Below, piece by piece: positions 1-6,747 of a stretch of DNA of 9,871 bases. Under the pieces are notes generated by a model. The model ran no database searches and was not told where the DNA came from. It saw only the letters and a list, made by a program, of their open reading frames with translations. Source of the DNA: Treponema sp. (GTDB lineage: Bacteria; Spirochaetota; Spirochaetia; Treponematales; Breznakiellaceae); the NCBI GenBank assembly GCA_031281855.1, contig JAITEW010000038.1, forward strand, positions 1 to 9,871, read 5' to 3'. Position 1 is the stretch's first letter, and each line of letters starts with the position of its first letter. The translations under genes were made by a program, and so were the position numbers.

Positions 1-2
1 AG

Positions 3-1538
3 TTGCCGAGAAAGTTAGCTTCGTCTATCTTTGTGTTTTTTGCCGTTATTGCCGCCTGTCTGCCGCTTTTCGCTGATGCCGGGTATTGGGAAGAGCGGGA
101 AAGGGAGATGCGGCTTGTCCTGAGCGATGCGTATTACCGTTTTGTAGCCGGCGACATCGAAGGCGCCCAGGCTGGGGTGGACAGGGCTTATACGGAGCAT
201 TACCAGGGGGACTTTGAAAGAAACGTACGCTCCCTTATTTCAGACGCCAGGGCGGATAATATAGATGAATGGTTTGATTATATTAAGGTTTCCCTGGGGT
301 CCCGCAAGTCCCAGCGGGATATGCGGGGTGATTTTGACCAGCTTAACCACCTTCTTTCCGTAACCGCCAGAAGGCTGGACGGGAAAGAAGAGCCTGCTGC
401 TGCGTCGGTAAACTGGACAAAGATAGCTGGTGAAATGGGGGGGCTTCTTGAAAAAGCCTGGGAACGCTACCTCGCAGGGGACGAAAAAGGCGCCAAAGAC
501 GAAGTGGACGCCGCTTATTTTCAATATTATGAAAAAGTAGGGTTTGAAAAAACCGTAATGACCCGGATTTCCGGCGAACGGGCCAGTACGGTAGAGTATC
601 AGTTCAGTACGGCTAAAAAAGCCATCAGCCGGGGAGACTCTGACGCGGAGGTCAAGGAAAGCCTTGACACATTAGCGGCATACCTCAAAGAAGACGCGGC
701 GCTGCTTGACAGCAAGACCGAAAGCGCCCTGGGGGTGTTCCTCGGTTCGCTTCTCATTATCCTCAGGGAAGGCTTTGAGGCTATCATCATCGTAGGGGCC
801 ATTATCGCCTATCTGGTCAAAAGCGGAAACAAAAAAAACGTGCGCGCCGTGTACTGGGGGTCCCTCATCGCGCTGGCCTTCAGCGTGGTCCTGGCCTGGA
901 TCCTCAATGCCCTGACCAGTACCGCCAGCGGCCAGGGCCAGGAGATCATCGAAGGGGCTACTATGCTCCTTGCAGTAGCGGTCCTGTTCTATGTCAGCAA
1001 CTGGATGGTGTCCAAAGCCGAGGCCGAAGCTTGGACGGGTTATATCGAAGGCAAAGTACAGAATTCCCTCGCAAAGGGCAGCATGTTCTCCCTTGCTTTC
1101 GCCGCGTTCCTCGCGGTGTTCCGGGAAGGAGCCGAGACCATACTCTTTTATCAGGCCCTGCTGGCAGGAAGCAGGAATTACCTTAACATGATCTGGCTGG
1201 GTCTGGGTATTGGCGCTGCGGCGCTGGTGGTTGTTTACATCCTGATCCGGGTAATAAGCATCAAGCTCCCTCTGAAACCGTTCTTTTTAGGGACCAGCAT
1301 CCTGCTTTTCGTGATGTCTATTGCCTTTACCGGTTCGGGTATCAAGGAATTCCAGGAAGGGAATGTGATTCCTGTTACCATGCTGCCTTTCAAATTTATC
1401 ACTGTTGATATTCTGGGGATTTATCCTACATGGCAGACCCTTATACCCCAGATCGTTTTGTTAGCGGTTACCGCCGCTACCTTCGTGATTCAGCTCCGGA
1501 GGGCGAAAGAAGGAATTCCCAAACGTGCGGGTTCATAG
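3..1538 (+). CDS. FTR1-family iron permease with duplicated extracytoplasmic N-terminal domain
   Basis: Likely inner-membrane permease carrying ferric iron into the cytoplasm, working with the Tp34/P19 protein encoded next. Residues 1-26 look like a complete signal peptide (basic MPRK, hydrophobic core, ADA before G27). Residues about 36-240 form a charged helical extracytoplasmic domain built of two related halves: AYYRFVAGD at 43-51 and AWERYLAGD at 152-160. From about residue 245 there is a seven-helix-type membrane domain carrying both FTR1 iron-binding motifs, REGFE at 255-259 and REGAE at 374-378. The family is certain from these paired RExxE motifs inside membrane helices. The N-terminal extension resembles the FetM/Cj1658 subgroup rather than the shorter yeast Ftr1 type. 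The start is TTG at position 3. Only two bases lie upstream, so no ribosome binding site can be seen and a start before the window cannot be excluded. It is the first gene of the operon visible here. Confidence 0.93.
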   Translation: MPRKLASSIFVFFAVIAACLPLFADAGYWEEREREMRLVLSDAYYRFVAGDIEGAQAGVDRAYTEHYQGDFERNVRSLISDARADNIDEWFDYIKVSLGSRKSQRDMRGDFDQLNHLLSVTARRLDGKEEPAAASVNWTKIAGEMGGLLEKAWERYLAGDEKGAKDEVDAAYFQYYEKVGFEKTVMTRISGERASTVEYQFSTAKKAISRGDSDAEVKESLDTLAAYLKEDAALLDSKTESALGVFLGSLLIILREGFEAIIIVGAIIAYLVKSGNKKNVRAVYWGSLIALAFSVVLAWILNALTSTASGQGQEIIEGATMLLAVAVLFYVSNWMVSKAEAEAWTGYIEGKVQNSLAKGSMFSLAFAAFLAVFREGAETILFYQALLAGSRNYLNMIWLGLGIGAAALVVVYILIRVISIKLPLKPFFLGTSILLFVMSIAFTGSGIKEFQEGNVIPVTMLPFKFITVDILGIYPTWQTLIPQIVLLAVTAATFVIQLRRAKEGIPKRAGS

Positions 1539-1555
1539 ATGTTCCAGGGTACAAA

Positions 1556-1577
1556 CTCAGGCCCTTAGGGTCATGAG
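1556..1577 (+). promoter_or_regulatory. Stem-loop between FTR1 and Tp34/P19 genes
   Basis: The transcript can fold as CUCA (1556-1559) with UGAG (1574-1577), an unpaired A at 1573, then GGCCC (1560-1564) with GGGUC (1568-1572, one G-U pair), closed by a UUA loop. It is followed at once by A6T6 (1578-1589). The T run starts six bases after the stem, which is too far for a standard terminator. It may be an attenuator, a processing or stability element, or an operator. Its role is inferred. Confidence 0.4.
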
Positions 1578-1589
1578 AAAAAATTTTTT

Positions 1590-1594
1590 GGAGG
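1590..1594 (+). promoter_or_regulatory. Ribosome binding site of Tp34/P19 gene
   Basis: GGAGG lies seven bases before the ATG at 1602 and fixes that start. It directly follows the A6T6 tract at 1578-1589, so initiation is set in an A/T-rich, probably unstructured stretch. Confidence 0.8.
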
Positions 1595-1601
1595 TTGGTA
1601 T

Positions 1602-2183
1602 ATGAATACCAAAGTGTTCGCGGTTTTTCTTTTAATCGGTTTCTGCGCTGCTTTCGCCTTTGCAGGCGGCAAACAGCAGGGGACCAGGCCCGCCAGTACG
1701 GTTAATCCCGGGGAAGAAGCGGGTTTTGAGGAATTCCCCCTTGGGGACGACATTGAGCTCGGTCCCCTCAATGTGGCGGGCGTTTATTTTCAGCCTGTGG
1801 ATATGGTTCCTGCTTCTGCGGGGCTCCCGGCATCCCAGTCGGACATCCATATCGAGGCGGACATTTCCGCTTTGGACAACGATCTGGGTTACGGGGTAGG
1901 GGACTTTGTTCCTAACCTGACAGTGCGGTATGAAATCGCCCAGTCCTCGGGCTGGCGTTCTGAAGGAACCTTCATGCCCATGAACGCAAGCGACGGTCCC
2001 CATTACGGCGCCAATATCAAGCTCAACGGTGTAGGGGAATACAATGTGCGTTTCATCATTCAGAACCCTGAAGCCCAGGGTTATGTGCTCCATGTGGACC
2101 AAACCACCGGCGTTCCCGGCCGTTTCTGGACTCAACCTCTGGTTGCGGAATGGGACGTTGTTTATCCTGGTCCGTCCTGGTAG
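1602..2183 (+). CDS. tpd: Tp34/P19-family periplasmic iron- and copper-binding protein
   Basis: Periplasmic partner of the FTR1 permease. P19 (Campylobacter) and FetP (E. coli) bind copper and iron and feed FTR1-type permeases. Tp34 is the T. pallidum member, encoded by tpd. The 193-residue protein starts with a signal peptide that most likely ends at AFA21 before G22. A linker follows, then a beta-sandwich-type domain from about residue 45 to the end. Candidate metal ligands are H83 and E85 in HIEAD, M127 in MPMN, H134 in HYG, and H164 in VLHVD. The seven-residue spacing from M127 to H134 equals the Met-His ligand spacing I recall for P19 and FetP. Unlike Tp34, no good lipobox is present (C15 is preceded by F14), so it is probably soluble in the periplasm. 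It lies between two stem-loops, which may let it be made in a different amount from its membrane partners. Confidence 0.92.
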   Translation: MNTKVFAVFLLIGFCAAFAFAGGKQQGTRPASTVNPGEEAGFEEFPLGDDIELGPLNVAGVYFQPVDMVPASAGLPASQSDIHIEADISALDNDLGYGVGDFVPNLTVRYEIAQSSGWRSEGTFMPMNASDGPHYGANIKLNGVGEYNVRFIIQNPEAQGYVLHVDQTTGVPGRFWTQPLVAEWDVVYPGPSW

Positions 2184-2198
2184 AATGGGCTTATAAAC

Positions 2199-2245
2199 AG
2201 GAGGTAAGGGAAAGCGGCGTATCGTGCCGCTTTCCCTGGTTTCCT
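2199..2245 (+). promoter_or_regulatory. Strong intergenic hairpin that hides a Shine-Dalgarno-like AGGAGG
   Basis: AGGGAAAGCGGC at 2207-2218 is perfectly complementary to 2226-2237, giving a 12-bp stem with a 7-base loop (2219-2225). Outside it, AGGAGG (2199-2204) can pair with TTTCCT (2240-2245) through four Watson-Crick and two G-U pairs, with a small internal loop between. The next start codon is ATG at 2254 and has no close ribosome binding site of its own. No T run follows the stem, so it is not a standard terminator. More likely it is a stability or processing element protecting the Tp34/P19 message, or a structure controlling translation of the next gene. Confidence 0.7.
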
Positions 2246-2253
2246 AAAAAACT

Positions 2254-3519
2254 ATGGTTCATTATTTTATTGTTGCTATCCAATCCTCGTTAGTTGCCGT
2301 CATACTGACGGCCTTGCTTTTTGTACCTGCCTCTGCAGGTGACCTTAAAGGGAAAAAGATCTTTGCCTCAGGATGCGCCGCAGGCGCCGTAGCGGCTTTG
2401 ATTTTGGCTATACTCCGCAGAACTACTGCGCTTAACATAGGGAAGCTGAACACCTGGATTCTTTCTGTTTCCGTACTCGGGGCGCTGGTTTTTATACCTC
2501 TCTTGTGGGGAGTTTTCAGAAAAAAGCTTTCAGGGCTTTACGAAACCGTGCTTTCCTACACCGGCGCGGTTCTAGCCGGAACCCTGATTGCAGGCGCGCT
2601 GCCTACGCTTCTCCTTATGCCTTCGGATTTTATCCTCGCAGGCCAGAGCGTTTTCAGCACCGAATTCCTGTTGAAATCCGCAGGAGCCCTGGCCGGGTTT
2701 CTGGGGACCTTTCTTATCGGTCTTGGGGTTTTCCACGCAGGAAAGGGGCTCCGGCCGCTTGTTTTCAAACTGCTTCTCAGCGCCGGCCTGGCTGTCAACC
2801 TGGTCAGCCAGACCGCCAATGTGGTTCAGTTTCTGCTGGCCCGGCGCGTTATCCCTATGATACGCTGGCTTTTCAGGATTGTCATGAACATCGTGAACCA
2901 TAGGGAGCTTTTTATTTTTGCCGGGATATTTCTCGCCCTGCTCCTGCCTCTCGGGCTTTTGGCCGGAACCCTGGGCTCCGGGAAGGGGCGCTATACAGGT
3001 GAAAAGCCGCCGCGAAACCCTGCTGAGGCCCGGAAAGTCCGGGCGTTTATCCGCCGGGATCGCCTGAGGGGGGCTTTCGCCGCACTGGGGCTGGCTGTTG
3101 CCTTTTTTTCCCTGACCAGCCTTAAAGCCTGGGACGAGAGGGCTGTAACCCTTTCGCCTGCGGAACCCATGACAATAGCAGGCGGGGAGATCATTATTCC
3201 CCTGGAGCAGGTTGAGGACGGCCATCTTCACCGTTTTGCCTGGAACGCTTCAGGCGGCGTAGAGGTGCGTTTCATCGTAATACGGAAAAACGCCGTTGCT
3301 TACGGCGTGGGCCTTGACGCCTGCGATATTTGCGGCAACACCGGGTACTACGAACGCCGGGATGAAGTGATCTGCCGCCTTTGCGATGTGGTGATGAACA
3401 AGTCAACTATCGGTTTCAAGGGAGGCTGCAATCCTGTCCCGCTGGCATACACCGTCCGGGACGGTTCCATGATTGTGCGTACCGGGGACCTGGAAAAAGA
3501 AAAAACCCGGTTTCAATAG
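2254..3519 (+). CDS. Polytopic membrane protein with C-terminal DUF2318 cysteine-rich domain
   Basis: Inner-membrane protein of the P19-type iron-uptake locus. Its biochemical role is not established. Residues 1-290 hold about eight hydrophobic segments (near 4-25, 36-53, 66-88, 97-123, 140-160, 169-195, 219-240 and 272-290). Residues about 293-421 are a soluble DUF2318 domain with H324 and H326 (HLHRF), C357-x-x-C360, C374-x-x-C377 and C392 in GGCNP. The two CxxC pairs suggest a bound iron-sulfur cluster, a metal site or a dithiol. DUF2318 proteins are often annotated as Fe-S-containing, but the cofactor is an inference. The homologous position in C. jejuni is Cj1660. No clear ribosome binding site precedes the ATG at 2254; the nearest AGGAGG lies 50 bases upstream, inside a hairpin. 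No other in-frame start is usable, because TAA at 2245-2247 closes the frame. The next gene starts nine bases after the stop. Confidence 0.88.
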   Translation: MVHYFIVAIQSSLVAVILTALLFVPASAGDLKGKKIFASGCAAGAVAALILAILRRTTALNIGKLNTWILSVSVLGALVFIPLLWGVFRKKLSGLYETVLSYTGAVLAGTLIAGALPTLLLMPSDFILAGQSVFSTEFLLKSAGALAGFLGTFLIGLGVFHAGKGLRPLVFKLLLSAGLAVNLVSQTANVVQFLLARRVIPMIRWLFRIVMNIVNHRELFIFAGIFLALLLPLGLLAGTLGSGKGRYTGEKPPRNPAEARKVRAFIRRDRLRGAFAALGLAVAFFSLTSLKAWDERAVTLSPAEPMTIAGGEIIIPLEQVEDGHLHRFAWNASGGVEVRFIVIRKNAVAYGVGLDACDICGNTGYYERRDEVICRLCDVVMNKSTIGFKGGCNPVPLAYTVRDGSMIVRTGDLEKEKTRFQ

Positions 3520-3528
3520 AGGAAGATT

Positions 3529-4833
3529 ATGTTCTGGAGAATGATCCGCGGAAGCCTTTTCCGCCAGAAAGGAAAGATGCTCCTGGTGGCCCTTACCATT
3601 GCCCTTGGGGCGTCTCTCGCTGCAGCTATGCTGAACGTGATGTTCGATGTTGGGGACAAGGTGAACCAGGAACTGAAAACCTACGGCGCCAATATCAACG
3701 TGATCCCCCAGGGGGCTTCGCTCCTCGGCGATCTTTACGGGGTCCAGGAAGGCGCGGGAGTATCGGATAAATTCCTTGAAGAAGAAGAGCTGGGAAAAAT
3801 CAAAACCATTTTCTGGGCCTTCAACATCGTGGACTTTGCCCCTTACCTTACCCTCAGGGCCCAGGTCGCGGCCGGCGGGAGAGCGGCCGGAGAAGTCAAG
3901 GTTGAAGGGACCTGGTTCAGCCATCATCTGGAACTCCCTACAGGGGAAGCCGTGGATACGGGCATGAGGAACATGAAAAACTGGTGGGACGTGTCCGGCA
4001 GTTGGGCTGACGAGTTTGACGGAAACAGCGCTGTTCCTCCGGCCATGATCGGCACCGCTGCCGCTGAACGCCTGGGGCTTAAAACCGGGGATGTCTTTAC
4101 TGCCCAAAGCGGCGGCAGGGAAGCGCGGTTTATTGCGGCCGGGATTTTCAGTTCCGGCGGCAGCGAAGACGACTCCGTATACGTTCCCCTTGCTGCGGCC
4201 CAGGAACTGGCGGCCAGGCCCGGCAAGGTGAGCCGTGTGGAAGTGAGCGCTCTTACAACGCCGGACAACGAGCTTTCCCGCAGGGCCGCCCAGGACCCGG
4301 GGGGGCTTTCGATTAAAGAATGGGAAACCTGGTACTGTACCGCCTATGTAAGCGCCATTTGTTACCAAATCGATGAGGCCCTTACAGGTTCGGTTTCCAA
4401 ACCCCTGCGGCAGGTGGCTGAAAGCGAAGGGGCTATTCTGGAAAAGACCCAGCTCCTTATGCTCCTTATAACCATTTTGAGCCTCGCGGGATCGGCTCTG
4501 GGCATTTCCAATCTTGTTACCGCAGCGGTGATGGAACGGTCCCAGGAGATCGGCCTCCTCAAGGCAGTAGGCGCCCTTGACGGCCCTGTCTCCCTTTTGG
4601 TGCTTACAGAGATCATTATTACCGGCATCGCAGGCGGCGCCGCCGGGTACTTCCTGGGGCTGGGCTTTGCCAGGATCATCGGCCACACGGTGTTCTCTTC
4701 GGCCATCAGCATCAAGCCCCAGGTGATTCCCCTTACTGCGGCCCTGGTGTTGCTCGTGACCCTTGCAGGGAGCCTTCCGGCTGTGCGGCTTCTCCTTTCC
4801 CTCAGACCCGCAGAGGTCCTTCATGGAAGATAA
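3529..4833 (+). CDS. FtsX/MacB-type ABC transporter permease, first copy
   Basis: One of two permease subunits partnering the ATPase at 6043-6747. Layout is typical of the MacB/LolCE/FtsX class. One membrane helix lies at about 17-38. A large extracytoplasmic MacB-PCD-like domain covers about 40-305, and three membrane helices lie near 309-331, 354-381 and 398-422. The cytoplasmic loop after the second helix carries EIGLLKAVGA, the conserved ATPase-coupling segment of this class. Just after the first helix the motif TYGANINVIPQG (51-62) is shared with the next gene (SYGANMVLIPKG), so the two are tandem paralogues. The start is ATG with GAGGAAG at 3519-3525, overlapping the previous stop. The order matches Cj1661-Cj1662 of C. 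jejuni. The class usually transmits force or extracts substrates and does not import them, so a direct role in moving iron is uncertain. Confidence 0.92.
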   Translation: MFWRMIRGSLFRQKGKMLLVALTIALGASLAAAMLNVMFDVGDKVNQELKTYGANINVIPQGASLLGDLYGVQEGAGVSDKFLEEEELGKIKTIFWAFNIVDFAPYLTLRAQVAAGGRAAGEVKVEGTWFSHHLELPTGEAVDTGMRNMKNWWDVSGSWADEFDGNSAVPPAMIGTAAAERLGLKTGDVFTAQSGGREARFIAAGIFSSGGSEDDSVYVPLAAAQELAARPGKVSRVEVSALTTPDNELSRRAAQDPGGLSIKEWETWYCTAYVSAICYQIDEALTGSVSKPLRQVAESEGAILEKTQLLMLLITILSLAGSALGISNLVTAAVMERSQEIGLLKAVGALDGPVSLLVLTEIIITGIAGGAAGYFLGLGFARIIGHTVFSSAISIKPQVIPLTAALVLLVTLAGSLPAVRLLLSLRPAEVLHGR

Positions 4834-4836
4834 GGT

Positions 4837-5988
4837 ATGACGAAACAGCGTTTTTATTTCAAAATGGTCATGAGTTCCCTTATCCGCCGCCGTTCGCGGA
4901 TGCTTGCGGCCCTGCTGGCAGTGGCAGTAGGGGCTACCATCCTTTCGGGGCTCATTACCATTTCCCTGGATATACCCCGGCAGATGGGCCGGGAATTCCG
5001 TTCCTATGGGGCCAATATGGTGCTTATCCCTAAAGGCGCGGCTATCCCCCTTGAGGCGGTGGAAAAAGCGGCGGCCTTTATTCCCCGTGAAGCTGTTACC
5101 GGCATCGCGCCTTACCGCTATCAACTGGTGAAGATCAACGAACAGCCTTTTATGGCAGCAGGCACCTATTTGGCTGAGGCGAAAAAAACAAGCCCTTACT
5201 GGCTGGTGCAGGGCCGCTGGCCCGAAAAACCCTGGGAAGCCCTTATCGGGCAGGAAGTGGCGGACACCATACATCTGGTGCCGGGCGGCGCTTTTATCAT
5301 TGCCGGAACCGGTTCGCAGGGAAACATGATTCCGGGCGCTGCAGGCGGCGAAGGCCGGAGCTTCACTGTCTCCGGCATCGTGCAGACCGGCGGCAGCGAG
5401 GAAGCGTTCATTTTTATGTCCCTTGAGGATTTTGAGGCTATGATAGGGAACGGGGGCGGCGCCGATACGGTAGAGTGCAGCATCTCGGCTAGTGTGGAAG
5501 AACTGGAAAGCATTGCGGCCCGGATAAGCGCCCAGGTCCCTGCGGTGCAGGCGCGTCTCGTGAAGCGTGTGGCGGATTCCGAAGGCGCTGTGCTTTCAAA
5601 ACTCAAGGCCCTTATCTTTCTTGTAACGGTTATTGTCCTCCTTCTTATCATGATCTGCGTAGCCACCACTATGATGGCGGTAGTAGCTGAACGCCGCAAG
5701 GAAATAGGGCTGAGAAAAGCCCTGGGAGCAGGAAGCCGGAGCCTTGCCGCGGAATTCATGGGAGAAGGGATTTTTCTCGGCGCCGCAGGGGGCCTGCTTG
5801 GCGCTGTGTTCGGTTTTGTCTTTGCCCGCTATGTGGGCCTGCGGGTCTTCAACCAGCCCGTAGCCCTGGAACCCCTGCTCCCGCCCCTGACGGTACTGGC
5901 CTCAATGGCCATCACCGCTGCGGCCTGCCTCCTGCCCGTGCGGAGCGCCACCAGGGTTGACCCGGCGATTGTTCTCCGCGGGGAGTAA
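4837..5988 (+). CDS. FtsX/MacB-type ABC transporter permease, second copy
   Basis: Second permease subunit, probably forming a heterodimer with the product of 3529-4833 in the inner membrane. At 383 residues it is 51 residues shorter than its partner, mainly in the extracytoplasmic domain. A membrane helix at about 22-44 is followed by REFRSYGANMVLIPKG (52-67), the shared family motif. The extracytoplasmic domain runs to about 250, and three helices lie near 256-283, 303-328 and 345-371. The coupling segment after the second helix reads AERRKEIGLRKALGA, the canonical form. Only three bases separate it from the previous stop, and AAGG at 4832-4835 overlaps that stop, so the two are probably translationally coupled. 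The substrate cannot be told from the sequence. Two different permeases with one ATPase is also the LolCDE arrangement, but the iron-gene context argues against lipoprotein export. Confidence 0.92.
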   Translation: MTKQRFYFKMVMSSLIRRRSRMLAALLAVAVGATILSGLITISLDIPRQMGREFRSYGANMVLIPKGAAIPLEAVEKAAAFIPREAVTGIAPYRYQLVKINEQPFMAAGTYLAEAKKTSPYWLVQGRWPEKPWEALIGQEVADTIHLVPGGAFIIAGTGSQGNMIPGAAGGEGRSFTVSGIVQTGGSEEAFIFMSLEDFEAMIGNGGGADTVECSISASVEELESIAARISAQVPAVQARLVKRVADSEGAVLSKLKALIFLVTVIVLLLIMICVATTMMAVVAERRKEIGLRKALGAGSRSLAAEFMGEGIFLGAAGGLLGAVFGFVFARYVGLRVFNQPVALEPLLPPLTVLASMAITAAACLLPVRSATRVDPAIVLRGE

Positions 5989-6030
5989 GGCAGGGCAGGA
6001 ACGGAAATGATCGGATATTAAACAGAAAGC

Positions 6031-6036
6031 AAGGAG
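6031..6036 (+). promoter_or_regulatory. Ribosome binding site deciding the GTG start of the ABC ATPase
   Basis: AAGGAG lies six bases before GTG at 6043. The two ATG codons between them (6038 and 6041) are in another frame and end at once at TGA 6044-6046, so they cannot start the ATPase. GTG is the only start that gives the usual N-terminus (LLELKDISKNYG). Confidence 0.75.
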
Positions 6037-6042
6037 TATGAT

Positions 6043-6747
6043 GTGAGCGCAGCGCTGCTGGAACTCAAGGATATTTCAAAAAATTACGGGAGCCTCAAGG
6101 CTCTGAGCGATATAGACCTCTCTGTACGCCAGGGGGAGTGGCTCGCCATTATGGGGCCTTCCGGGTCCGGGAAGACTACGCTGATGAACATTATCGGCTG
6201 TATGGATAAACCTTCCAAAGGGGCGGTGTTTCTGGAGGGAGTGGATATTTCCCGCGAAAGCGCCAGAAACCTTACGGTTATACGCCGGGACAAGATCGGG
6301 CTTATTTTTCAGCAGTTTCACCTCGTAAATTACCTTACGGCTCTGGAGAACGTGATGACTGCCCAGTATTACCACAGCATGCCTGATGAAAAAGAGGCCA
6401 TGGAAGCCCTGGAACGGGTGGGCCTCGCGTCCAGAGCCAAACACCTGCCCAGCCAGCTTTCGGGCGGCGAACAGCAGCGGGTGTGCATCGCCCGGGCGCT
6501 CATCAATTACCCTGCGCTGATCCTCGCGGACGAGCCTACAGGGAACCTCGACGAGGCGAACGAACGAATCGTTATCGATATTTTCAAGCAGCTCCATGCC
6601 GAAGGCAGTACCATCATCGTGGTAACCCATGACCCTGAAGTCGCCGAGGACGCGGAGCGGACAGTGGTGCTGGAACATGGGCGTATAGCCAGGATCATCA
6701 ATAACGCTGAAAAAACCGAAGCCGCTGCCGCAGGAGGTTCTGTATGA
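6043..6747 (+). CDS. LolD/MacB-family ABC transporter ATP-binding protein
   Basis: Cytoplasmic ATPase that powers the permease pair encoded just upstream. All catalytic motifs are intact: Walker A GPSGSGKTT (38-46), Q-loop FQQFHL (89-94), signature LSGGEQQR (139-146), Walker B LILADEPTGNLD (159-170, catalytic E164) and switch H196 in VVTHD. The ADEPTGNLD string and the 234-residue length are typical of the MacB/LolD/FtsE subfamily, which agrees with the FtsX-type permeases. It has the usual single ATPase domain and no membrane part. The start is GTG. The last four bases (ATGA, 6744-6747) overlap the start of the next gene, which points to coupled translation with the FMN-binding lipoprotein. 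In C. jejuni the counterpart is Cj1663. Confidence 0.96.
   Translation: MSAALLELKDISKNYGSLKALSDIDLSVRQGEWLAIMGPSGSGKTTLMNIIGCMDKPSKGAVFLEGVDISRESARNLTVIRRDKIGLIFQQFHLVNYLTALENVMTAQYYHSMPDEKEAMEALERVGLASRAKHLPSQLSGGEQQRVCIARALINYPALILADEPTGNLDEANERIVIDIFKQLHAEGSTIIVVTHDPEVAEDAERTVVLEHGRIARIINNAEKTEAAAAGGSV

Noticed and set aside
2224..2247. GTG at 2224 as an upstream in-frame start for the DUF2318 protein
   Set aside because: The frame closes at TAA 2245-2247 before the ATG at 2254, and the codon lies in the hairpin. At most it would be a seven-residue leader peptide.
3403..5274. Open frame of 623 codons on the minus strand, opposite the two permease genes
   Set aside because: The translation is rich in Pro, Gly, His and Arg with no recognisable domain, and it lies antisense to two well-supported permeases with conserved motifs. 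It is a by-product of GC-rich codon use.
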